In this document: positions 1-6,406 of the stretch, one piece after another
Numbering within the stretch: position 1 is the first letter of the stretch
Layout of the letters: every line of letters begins with the position of its first letter
Assembly: GCA_025352865.1 (NCBI GenBank)
Contig: JANXSB010000703.1
Span: 1 to 6,406 of the forward strand
Direction of reading: 5' to 3'
Length of the DNA: 6,406 bases
From: Chthoniobacter sp.
GTDB taxonomy: Bacteria > Verrucomicrobiota > Verrucomicrobiia > Chthoniobacterales > Chthoniobacteraceae
Notes under the pieces: generated by a model
Database searches by the model: none
What the model saw: only the letters and a program-made list of their open reading frames with translations
Told to the model about the DNA's origin: nothing
Translations under genes and position numbers: made by a program

Positions 1-802
1 CCGTTTTGAAATGAAGTTTGTGATCACGCGCGAACAGCGTGACGCCCTGATGCCCCACCTGATGCCGCACCTCCGCGCGGACGCCAACGCGGGGGACAAC
101 GCCTTTTATCCGATCATCAGCCTTTACTACGACAACGCGGACCGGGATTGCTACTGGGAAAAAGTCCGCGGGCTGAAGAGCCGGCGCAAACTGCGGGTGC
201 GGGTCTATGGCAGCCTCGATGGAAAGGTGCCCCCGACTTCGTTCATCGAGATCAAGCACAAGTGCGATGGCCGGGTGGTGAAACGGCGGGCCCAGATGTC
301 GCTGGCGGCGGCGCTCATTGTCGGCGAGGGAAAAAGCGTGGACGTGCCGCTGAATTTTGCCAGTGAGAAAGTCATCATCGAGGCGCACAAGCTCGTGCAT
401 GAACGGGGTTTTCGGCCGCTGTGCTGCATGCGCTATGACCGGCAGGCCTTTGCGGACGTGAACCCGGCTTCCGACCTGCGCATTACCTTCGACGCCGGCA
501 TCGGCTACCGCATGGACGACCTGACGCCCGTGCCGGACGACCGGAATTTCACCCACTATCTGCTGCGGGAGGGGGAATCGGTGATGGAGGTCAAAGTGAC
601 CGGTACGGTGCCCTACTGGCTGCCAAAGATGCTCGGCGACGCGGGGTGCATCCTCACCAGCCACAGCAAATACAGCAACGCGCTGGAGGCCGGGGATCTG
701 GCCCTGCGGTGGAGAAAGAACGGCAACCTGATGATGGGGGCCAAAGCGGTGCTCGATGTCACGCCGGGCAGCGAGACCGAAGCCGTGCGTGCGAGCGCCT
801 GA
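1..802 (+). CDS. VTC-domain polyphosphate polymerase, 5' end cut by window edge
   Basis: Predicted cytoplasmic polyphosphate polymerase of the VTC/CYTH (triphosphate tunnel metalloenzyme) superfamily, which extends polyP from ATP. Counting from the ATG at 11, the tunnel residues expected for the family are all visible: RVR within KLRVRVYG (R62, R64), the acidic-basic strand FIEIKHK (E80, K82, K84), R141 and R144 in MRYDR, R157 in LRITFD, the metal-binding-type glutamate in VMEVKVTG (E193, K195), and the SKYSNAL motif (S219, K220). The ATG at 11 is probably not the true start: the frame is open to the window edge and reads RFE directly before MKFVIT, giving RFEMKFVIT, the usual family opening R-[FY]-E-x-K. 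A short N-terminal piece therefore lies upstream. There is no SPX domain in the visible part, as usual for bacterial members. The stop at 800-802 lies 14 nt before the next gene, suggesting co-transcription. Family call is strong; activity is inferred from the motifs. Confidence 0.93.
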   Translation, partial: RFEMKFVITREQRDALMPHLMPHLRADANAGDNAFYPIISLYYDNADRDCYWEKVRGLKSRRKLRVRVYGSLDGKVPPTSFIEIKHKCDGRVVKRRAQMSLAAALIVGEGKSVDVPLNFASEKVIIEAHKLVHERGFRPLCCMRYDRQAFADVNPASDLRITFDAGIGYRMDDLTPVPDDRNFTHYLLREGESVMEVKVTGTVPYWLPKMLGDAGCILTSHSKYSNALEAGDLALRWRKNGNLMMGAKAVLDVTPGSETEAVRASA

Positions 803-816
803 TTTTTTTGACAACA

Positions 817-1530
817 ATGGACAACATCGAACAACTGAACCACTTCATCCGCAGCATCGTCGGCTACGACCAGCCCACGCCGCACCTGCTGGAAATCATC
901 CTCGCACTGATGCTGAGCTTTTCCCTCATGTGCCTGATCTCGGCCGTCTATAAAAAGACCTATCGGGGTTCCAATTATTCGCAGGATTACGTGCATACGC
1001 TGGTCATCCTCGGGACCGTGGTTTCGGTGGTCATCATGGTCGTGCGCGGGGATTCGGCCACGGCCTTCGGCATGTTTGCGGCGTTTTCCATCATCCGTTT
1101 CCGGCGCTCAGTGGCGCAATCGCGGGACATCGGGTTCATCTTCCTGGCCATGGCCGCCGGCCTCGGGGTGGGAGCCCGCCAGTATGGCCTCGCGGTGATG
1201 ACGACCGTCATCATCTGCGCGGTGATCTACGTCTTTTCCACGGCCGACATTTTTGCGCCGATGCGCCTCTCGCACTTCCTGCGGATTCGGGTGACGAACG
1301 ACGTGGATTATGATACCGCATTTACGCAATGCTTTGCGCAGTACCTCACGCACCACGAATTGATTTCAGTCGAGTCCATTCAAGCCGGGATGATGACCGA
1401 ACTGCGCCTCAATGTGTCGCTGAAGGACGAATCGCATCCCGGCTCCTTCGTCGCCGCCCTCCAGCAGCTCAACGGCAACAACCGCATTCTCCTCACCACG
1501 GCTGCCAGCAGCCTGAGCATGAGCGAATAA
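817..1530 (+). CDS. DUF4956-family integral membrane protein
   Basis: A 237-residue membrane protein of the DUF4956 family, whose biochemical role is unknown to me. Hydrophobic segments lie at about residues 24-45, 58-77, 105-121 and 125-141, with a shorter one near 82-93. The family signature is visible as FGMFAAFSIIRFRRS (residues 84-98) followed by SRDIGFIFLAMAAGLGVG (102-119). A soluble C-terminal region of about 80 residues follows (155-237), rich in alternating strand and helix patterns. The glycine-rich membrane segment plus small C-terminal domain loosely recalls MgtC-like proteins, but this is only a resemblance. I chose the ATG at 817 because it follows the VTC stop by 14 nt and gives the normal family length; the frame stays open upstream to 646, but that stretch overlaps VTC in another frame and is not membrane-like. 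A TTG at 808 is a possible alternative. There is no Shine-Dalgarno sequence. Position beside a VTC gene supports a role linked to polyphosphate at the membrane (inference). Confidence 0.9.
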   Translation: MDNIEQLNHFIRSIVGYDQPTPHLLEIILALMLSFSLMCLISAVYKKTYRGSNYSQDYVHTLVILGTVVSVVIMVVRGDSATAFGMFAAFSIIRFRRSVAQSRDIGFIFLAMAAGLGVGARQYGLAVMTTVIICAVIYVFSTADIFAPMRLSHFLRIRVTNDVDYDTAFTQCFAQYLTHHELISVESIQAGMMTELRLNVSLKDESHPGSFVAALQQLNGNNRILLTTAASSLSMSE

Positions 1531-1540
1531 CCCGTCCCTT

Positions 1541-2341
1541 ATGAACTTGGAAAACCCACGCTCCCTCCATGCCGCCCGCGCGCGCTCGGCCTTTACCCTC
1601 ATGGAAATTCTGGTGGTGGTGTCGATCATTCTCGTGCTCGGGGCGATCGCCCTGCCGGTCTATACGTCGATGCGCAGCCGGGCCAATCAGGTCGTGGCTG
1701 TAAATAACATGATGCAGATCACCGCAGCCCTGATCGCCTACGCTGGCGAACACAACGGTGACTTCCCGGATGAAGGCATCGCCCAAGGCTCGTCCTGGGC
1801 CAATGCCGCCAGTCCATTGGGCGACAACGTCTGGTATAACGTGCTGCCGCGGCTCTCGCACAACAAAGGACTCGCGGACTACGCCAATACCCCCGCCAGA
1901 TATTACACGAAAGAGAACCTCCTCTTCCTGCCGGGAGCAGTGTACCCGGTCGAGCAGATTCGGCTGCCTCGTCCCTTTTTCGCCTTTGCGATAAATACCA
2001 AGCTCCAGCGCAAAAGCAGGACGACGGGCCAGAAAGCCAAGGCCAAGATGAGCCAGATCGTCAATCCTGCGAGAACCGTGGCGTTTCTCGAGGAAGGGAT
2101 GCCTGGGGAGGTCAGACCTTCCGCGATTCAATGGGCCTACGCAGGCGATTCTAAAGCCGCCGGACGCAACTTCGTCGAGCGATACAATGGAAGAGGAGTG
2201 ATCACCTTTATGGACGGTCATGCGGAATCGTTGGAGACGAAGACCATTCTGACTGCCGCCGGACTGCTCGTGACTCCGGACAAGAACAATATCTATTGGA
2301 CGCGCACACCAGAGGAAGACGTTAATAATCCCCCGCCCTAG
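1541..2341 (+). CDS. Pseudopilin-like protein with type IV pilin N-terminal methylation motif
   Basis: A 266-residue protein with a class III (prepilin peptidase) signal: a basic 17-residue leader ending RARSA, then FTLMEILVVVSIILVLGAIA. Cleavage is predicted between A17 and F18, which puts glutamate E22 at mature position +5, as in type II secretion pseudopilins and type IV pilins. The -1 residue is Ala rather than the common Gly. The hydrophobic helix runs from about 20 to 41. The C-terminal region carries ITFMDGHAES (D225, G226, H227), matching the DGH motif of the large pseudopilin-like families abundant in Verrucomicrobiota and Planctomycetota, whose individual roles are mostly unknown. 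It starts 10 nt after the DUF4956 stop with no Shine-Dalgarno sequence, and a strong terminator follows its stop, so it looks like the last gene of the unit. Arginine codons differ from its neighbours: AGA at residues 120, 178, 192 and 218 and AGG at 160, out of 17 arginines. No secretion ATPase or other pilus gene is visible nearby. Confidence 0.9.
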   Translation: MNLENPRSLHAARARSAFTLMEILVVVSIILVLGAIALPVYTSMRSRANQVVAVNNMMQITAALIAYAGEHNGDFPDEGIAQGSSWANAASPLGDNVWYNVLPRLSHNKGLADYANTPARYYTKENLLFLPGAVYPVEQIRLPRPFFAFAINTKLQRKSRTTGQKAKAKMSQIVNPARTVAFLEEGMPGEVRPSAIQWAYAGDSKAAGRNFVERYNGRGVITFMDGHAESLETKTILTAAGLLVTPDKNNIYWTRTPEEDVNNPPP

Positions 2342-2450
2342 CCTGCATTCTCGATGAGGTGATTTACTTTTTTATCCTTGGAAGGTAATTTTCCCCGCTC
2401 CCTGCGGCTCCGGTTTGAAACTCGGAGCCGCTTTTTTTTACCCACATCTT
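2342..2450 (+). other. Intergenic gap between pseudopilin and CotH/LTD genes
   Basis: This is the only sizeable non-coding stretch (109 nt). It holds an AT-rich patch at about 2361-2375 and then the hairpin terminator described separately. A promoter for the downstream gene would be expected here or inside the pseudopilin gene, but I see no convincing pair of -35 and -10 hexamers: TATCCT at 2373-2378 is a weak -10 candidate without a good partner upstream. No Shine-Dalgarno sequence precedes the ATG at 2451; the ten bases before it are CCCACATCTT. Confidence 0.6.
2404..2439 (+). terminator. Rho-independent terminator after the pseudopilin gene
   Basis: A perfect 9-bp GC-rich stem, GCGGCTCCG (2404-2412) pairing with CGGAGCCGC (2423-2431), closes a 10-nt loop and is followed at once by eight T residues (2432-2439). 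This is a textbook intrinsic terminator reading on the + strand. It lies 62 nt after the pseudopilin stop and ends 11 nt before the ATG of the CotH/LTD gene. It either separates the two transcripts or, if the CotH promoter lies upstream of it, sits in that gene's leader and could act as an attenuator. Confidence 0.9.
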
Positions 2451-5400
2451 ATGCACCGACATTTCCCCCGACTCCTTTTGATCATCGTGCTGGCCTTGCG
2501 GGCCATCGCCGGTGCCCAGGTCATCATCAACGAGCTTCAATATCACCCCGTCGAGAAGCCGCATTTCGACGCGAATGGCATTTCGATTTTCAGCGACACG
2601 GGCCTGCCGGGTGATGTCTCGAATGACGTCCATGAATTCGTGGAACTCCGAAACGCCGGGGCCAGTGCGGTCGATCTGAGCGGGTGGAAACTGACCGGCG
2701 GCATCGACTACACCTTTCCCGCCGGCACCACGATCCCGGCCGGCGGCTTCCGCATCATCGCGCTCAACCCGGCCCGCCTCGCCACGGTCTATCCAGCCAT
2801 CCCCGCCGCTGCGCTGCCGGTTCTCGGGCCTTATACCGGAACGCTGAGCAATAACGGCGACACTGTCACCCTCGCCAACGCGGGCGCGACGACCGTGGAC
2901 TCGGTGAGTTACTCGCCCGGTTTCCCGTGGGCGATCAGCGCCAATGCCCTCGGGGCGGATGACGATTTCACGGGCCTGAACTCCGCCGCCTACGAATACA
3001 AAGGCCGCTCGCTCCAGCGCGTGAGCGTCACCGGCCTCTCGAACGATCCCGCCAATTGGCTCGCCGTGCGCCCCGTGCTCGGCGCGACGACTTTCGCCGA
3101 CCTCCCCACGCCCGGCGCGGCGAATATCGTTACCCGCGCCGTCCCGAAGCCGGTGGTCGTCCAGTATTCAGCGACGCAGGTTTCCAACGGCGCGACGGTC
3201 ATCCGGGCCAGCCAAACCGTGAAAATCACCTGCACCTTTTCCAGCACCGTCTCGCTCACCAATGTGCAGGTTGAGTACTTCCTCGATAACATGAATGCCT
3301 TCGGCGAAACGCGGACCCTTGTGGCCATGACCGCGCTTGGCAATGGGCAATACTCCGCCACCCTGCCTGGCCAAGTGGATCGCAGTATCATGCGCTGGCG
3401 GATCAAGGCCGACCGCGGCGAAGGCTCGGAACTCGTGGCCCCTCGCGCGGACGACCCGGCGATCGTGCAGGTCGGAGCGCCCTCTTATCTGTCCAGCCCG
3501 GCACCGCCGAATGCAGTGGACAGGGTGCCCGCGCCGCGGGAGGCGTGGAACGCTTACTTCGTTACGCCAACGCGCAGTTCGTCGAAGCCGATCATCGACG
3601 TCATCGTTCCCACCAACGGCACCACCGTGGATGACTCCGACACGACCAACGTCACACCATTCAATGGCCTCAACGGATTTCAGGCAATGGCCTTCGATTG
3701 CAACGGCAACCCCAAACGGGCGACCATTCAGGACACTGCGAGCAGTTACCCTCGCGAAGTGCCGTACGTGCTCGCCAGCGCCCGCATTTGGAATGACGTG
3801 GTGCCCGCAGTTTTCGTCAGCAACGGCGTTCTCTACGACATTCAAATCCGCTTTCACGGCAGCCGCTGGAACCGCCGCCCGAGCCGCAATTCCTTCAAGG
3901 TTCACTTTCCTAACTACCAGCCGTACCTGGACGGCGCGAATAACTACGTCACGTCGATTTTTGAGACAGACAAGAGCGACTTCTTTCTTACCGCGCACGG
4001 TCTGAACCAACTGGCGGGCCTGCCACTTTCCACGGTGCGCTGGGTGGATTGGTATTTTAATAATGACAGCGTCATCCAGCGGGTCGAGCAGGGCGAATAC
4101 GACAGCGAACTCCTCGATGCCTATCACGAAAAGATTCAGCGTCTCAATCCCGGCTCATTGAAGGAGGACTCAGGCGAGTATTACAAGTCGGTCGGCTACA
4201 TCATCTCCACCAACGCCTCGGGCGAAGGCCCGTACGGCAACGGCAATGAATGGCTGCTGCCGGCGGCGGGATTCTGGACCGAGCTTCAGCGTTACGACTA
4301 CACCTACACGCTCCAGGGGCATCAATGGAAAGGGATCAAGCCGCTCCGCGATACCATCGTCGGGATGTGGGCGGCGCGCGGTGATGCCACCGTTCCGCAA
4401 ACAAGCAGCTCGACCTACAATCCGAACATCCCCAACACCAAAGCATGGATGCAGACGAACTGGGACATGGACACGGAACTGACTTCGCTCGCCCTCAATA
4501 ACTGGATGTGTCCGTGGGATGACACAACCCAGAATCACTTCCTCTGGCGGCGGACCAATGGCAAGTGGGTGAGACTGCTTTGGGATTTCGACGGCGAGTA
4601 TGGAGCGGGTGACAATACCGGCTCCGGTTCCTCAATCTACCTAGGAGAGCAGGGACTTCCGTCCGTATATCCAGGCAATAATTTTCGGGGTCCAAACTTC
4701 GTCAAGGACTCCTTCATCAAAGCTTTCCGCACTGAATACAACCAGCGGATGTGGTTCCTGAATAACACGCTCCTTGAGCCGGAGAACCTCCAGACGCTGA
4801 CCTACGCGACCTCGTCCGGCGGGACGAACACGTACTATGCCTTCATCAACGCGCAGTCGGGTGGCTTCGCCCTCAACCGCTACAACTCGGTCAATACCCA
4901 GGTGGCACTTGGCATTTTCTACAAACCCCGGCGTCCGACGAACACCGCGCCGGCCAGCGCGGCCGCGGTGTTCCCTGGAGCATCGCTGACCAGTTCCGCC
5001 TATCTTTACGACGCGGCCTACACCCACACCGCGGCTCCATCCACCAGCCCGCATACTTCCTCCCAGTGGGAGATCCGTCCCGCGACCAGCACCTACGACT
5101 ATCCGGCCTACATCGGGACGAGCACGGTGAATAAGACCTCGCTGCCCATCCCGTTCGCGAATCTGACTTTCGGCCAGACCTACTACTGGCGCGTGACTTA
5201 CTACGACGCCCTCGGGCACCCGTCCATCACCTCCGCGGAGAGTTCCTTTTCCTACGGCCCCACGTCCACCGTTGCCGGCAATATCTCGCTCAACGAGGTC
5301 ATGGCCGAGAATCATACGGCGGTCGCCAACGGCGGCAGTTATCCCGACTATGTCGAACTCAAGAATAACACAGGATCTCCCATCGACATAAGCGGCTGGA

Positions 5401-6406
5401 GCCTGACGGACGATGACTTCAACCTGAACAAGTATGTCTTCCCCGGCGGGACCACCGTGCCAGCCAATGGCTATCTCGTGGTCTGGTGCGACAGCGCCTT
5501 TACAGCCCCCGGTCTGCATACTGGCTTTGCCATTGATAGCGACGGCCAGCGGATGCTGCTGACCCTGGGCGGCGCGCTCAAGGACGTGGTGACCTTTGGC
5601 CCGCAGGCGGCCGACCTGTCGCTCGGCCGCATCGTTGATGGCACGGGGACATGGATGCTCAATGTCCCGACGCCCGGTGCAACGAACGTGGCGAAGAGTC
5701 CGCTTGGCGCTGTGACTAACCTCAAGGTCAACGAATGGATGGCCAACCCGGCGAATGGTTCGGATTGGTTCGAGATTTACAACTCCGATGCCAACCCGGT
5801 CGCGCTGACAGGTCTCTATTTGTCGGACACTCCGGGCACTCCGACGATCACGCAGATCCCTCCGCTGTCCTATATCGCGGGGAAAGGTTATGCCAAGTTT
5901 TTCGCGGATGGGACGACGGTGGGATTCAACCATGTGAACTTCAAGCTGAGCAACGGCGGCAGTCCGCTGGTCATCACCAACACGAACGGCACGAGCACGA
6001 TTGACTCCGTCACCTTTGGCGCACAGGCGCGCAATGTTTCGCAAGGCCGGTTCCCGGATGGCTCGGGAACGATCGTTTCCTTTCCGCAATCCGCTTCGAA
6101 GGCTTACACCAACTGGCTGCCGACGGGCGTGGTCATCAATGAGGCGCTGACCAACTCGACCCTGCCACTGGTCGATACAGTCGAACTTTCCAACCCAACT
6201 GCCAGCCCCGTGGACATCAGCGGGTGGTGGCTGAGCGATGACAAGTATGTGCCGCAGAAATACCACATCCTCTCAGGCACCGTGATTCCGGCGGGCGGCT
6301 ATCTGGTTTTTGACGAAAGCCAATTCAATCCCACACCAGGCGTGGGTAACAGCTTTTCACTCGATTCCTTTGGCGAGGAAGTCGTGCTCACCGCGGTCGA
6401 TGGCAC
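2451..6406 (+). CDS. Large secreted protein: LTD, Ig-like, CotH-kinase-like, FN3-like and further LTD domains; 3' end cut by window edge
   Basis: An open frame of 1318 codons that runs off the window without a stop. A Sec signal peptide is visible: HRHFPR, a hydrophobic core LLLIIVLAL, and a likely cut after AGA at residue 22. Domains in order: LTD (about 24-225, opening VIINELQYHP, closing PTPGAAN); Ig-like (about 230-345); CotH-like (about 360-790); FN3-like (about 828-936); LTD (944-1080); LTD (1090-1220); a fourth LTD from 1227, incomplete. CotH features include RIWNDVVPAVFV ahead of the glycine loop RFHGSRW (467-473), WDDTTQN (D690, N695; catalytic-loop-like) and LLWDFDGEYG (D712, D714; metal-binding-like). 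Characterised CotH proteins of Bacillus phosphorylate spore-coat proteins; here an exported surface or extracellular role is likelier. The usual loop lysines appear replaced (R479, N480), so activity is uncertain. Any sorting signal or anchor would lie downstream of the window. ATG 2451 is chosen because it opens directly into the signal peptide. Domain calls are strong; the substrate is unknown. Confidence 0.93.
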   Translation, partial: MHRHFPRLLLIIVLALRAIAGAQVIINELQYHPVEKPHFDANGISIFSDTGLPGDVSNDVHEFVELRNAGASAVDLSGWKLTGGIDYTFPAGTTIPAGGFRIIALNPARLATVYPAIPAAALPVLGPYTGTLSNNGDTVTLANAGATTVDSVSYSPGFPWAISANALGADDDFTGLNSAAYEYKGRSLQRVSVTGLSNDPANWLAVRPVLGATTFADLPTPGAANIVTRAVPKPVVVQYSATQVSNGATVIRASQTVKITCTFSSTVSLTNVQVEYFLDNMNAFGETRTLVAMTALGNGQYSATLPGQVDRSIMRWRIKADRGEGSELVAPRADDPAIVQVGAPSYLSSPAPPNAVDRVPAPREAWNAYFVTPTRSSSKPIIDVIVPTNGTTVDDSDTTNVTPFNGLNGFQAMAFDCNGNPKRATIQDTASSYPREVPYVLASARIWNDVVPAVFVSNGVLYDIQIRFHGSRWNRRPSRNSFKVHFPNYQPYLDGANNYVTSIFETDKSDFFLTAHGLNQLAGLPLSTVRWVDWYFNNDSVIQRVEQGEYDSELLDAYHEKIQRLNPGSLKEDSGEYYKSVGYIISTNASGEGPYGNGNEWLLPAAGFWTELQRYDYTYTLQGHQWKGIKPLRDTIVGMWAARGDATVPQTSSSTYNPNIPNTKAWMQTNWDMDTELTSLALNNWMCPWDDTTQNHFLWRRTNGKWVRLLWDFDGEYGAGDNTGSGSSIYLGEQGLPSVYPGNNFRGPNFVKDSFIKAFRTEYNQRMWFLNNTLLEPENLQTLTYATSSGGTNTYYAFINAQSGGFALNRYNSVNTQVALGIFYKPRRPTNTAPASAAAVFPGASLTSSAYLYDAAYTHTAAPSTSPHTSSQWEIRPATSTYDYPAYIGTSTVNKTSLPIPFANLTFGQTYYWRVTYYDALGHPSITSAESSFSYGPTSTVAGNISLNEVMAENHTAVANGGSYPDYVELKNNTGSPIDISGWSLTDDDFNLNKYVFPGGTTVPANGYLVVWCDSAFTAPGLHTGFAIDSDGQRMLLTLGGALKDVVTFGPQAADLSLGRIVDGTGTWMLNVPTPGATNVAKSPLGAVTNLKVNEWMANPANGSDWFEIYNSDANPVALTGLYLSDTPGTPTITQIPPLSYIAGKGYAKFFADGTTVGFNHVNFKLSNGGSPLVITNTNGTSTIDSVTFGAQARNVSQGRFPDGSGTIVSFPQSASKAYTNWLPTGVVINEALTNSTLPLVDTVELSNPTASPVDISGWWLSDDKYVPQKYHILSGTVIPAGGYLVFDESQFNPTPGVGNSFSLDSFGEEVVLTAVDG
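5280..6406 (+). repeat. Tandem lamin-tail-domain (LTD) modules in the C-terminal half of the secreted protein
   Basis: Three consecutive LTD modules are encoded here, at about 5280-5690, 5718-6120 and 6129 to the window end; a fourth copy sits at the protein N-terminus (about 2520-3125). Shared protein landmarks are an opening N-E-x-[ML] or INEA strand, a DISGW-x-L-[ST]-DD turn (copies at about 5388 and 6216), a P-A-x-G-Y-L-V strand, and a VTFG-x-QA plus GR-x-x-DG-x-GT closing segment in the two complete C-terminal copies. The DNA of the copies is clearly diverged, so these are old domain duplications and not recent DNA repeats. LTD domains are beta-sandwich modules frequent in bacterial surface proteins, where they are thought to bind or display partners. 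Confidence 0.8.

Noticed and set aside
785..810. Possible terminator at the VTC stop (GC-rich stretch followed by seven T)
   Set aside because: The bases before the T-run form at most a 3-4 bp stem, too weak for an intrinsic terminator.
808..813. TTGACA, a perfect -35 hexamer between the VTC and DUF4956 genes
   Set aside because: The bases 17 nt downstream (ACAACT at 831-836) do not resemble a -10 box and would lie inside the DUF4956 coding region. The 14-nt gene spacing favours co-transcription.
646..816. Upstream extension of the DUF4956 frame to the ATG at 646
   Set aside because: The extra 57 residues overlap the conserved C-terminal part of the VTC gene in another frame, are hydrophilic and compositionally unlike the family, and would give an unusually long N-terminus.
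1493..2221. Minus-strand open frame of 242 codons
   Set aside because: Antisense to the pseudopilin gene, which has a clear prepilin signal and DGH motif. The antisense product has no family features.
2380..2394. Short inverted repeat GGAA...TTCC upstream of the terminator
   Set aside because: Only four base pairs with an AT-rich spacer; expected by chance and not convincing as an operator.
3168..4127. Minus-strand open frame of 319 codons
   Set aside because: Antisense to the Ig-like and CotH-like regions. The translation is low in recognisable motifs and rich in Arg, Val and Ala, as expected for a shadow frame.
4641..6266. Long minus-strand open frame of 541 codons
   Set aside because: It lies entirely antisense to the LTD/FN3 part of the secreted protein, whose + strand frame is continuous with clear domain motifs. 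The antisense translation is Arg/Gly/Val-rich with no recognisable domain; it is a GC-bias shadow.

Overview
The window is about 6.4 kb of GC-rich bacterial DNA, with every recognisable gene on the + strand. Four protein genes fill it almost completely, and both end genes are cut by the window edges. In order they are: a VTC-domain polyphosphate polymerase (5' end missing), a DUF4956 membrane protein, a pseudopilin-like protein with a type IV pilin N-terminus, and a very large secreted protein that carries a CotH-kinase-like domain among lamin-tail (LTD), Ig-like and FN3-like modules (3' end missing). I see no RNA genes, insertion sequences, CRISPR arrays or attachment sites.

The organism is probably a member of the Verrucomicrobiota; another PVC phylum (Planctomycetota, Lentisphaerota) is the main alternative. 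This is inferred from the pseudopilin type (FTLMEILVV start and a C-terminal DGH motif), the giant LTD/CotH surface protein, and start codons without a Shine-Dalgarno sequence. No marker gene in the window fixes the lineage.

Layout: bases 1-802 polyphosphate polymerase; 817-1530 DUF4956 protein, 14 nt later; 1541-2341 pseudopilin, 10 nt later; 2342-2450 intergenic gap with a textbook intrinsic terminator; 2451-6406 the secreted CotH/LTD protein, still open at the window end. The first three genes are spaced like one operon. The terminator ends that unit only 11 nt before the CotH gene starts.

VTC, DUF4956 and CotH genes are, to my knowledge, often neighbours in bacterial genomes, so they probably form a functional group: a cytoplasmic polymerase making polyphosphate, a multi-pass membrane partner, and an exported kinase-like protein. 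The joint function is not established by the sequence. The pseudopilin between them is the unexpected member and has more AGA/AGG arginine codons than its neighbours. The largest gene has no stop codon inside the window, so a caller requiring complete start-to-stop ORFs would miss it and could report long antisense shadow ORFs instead.
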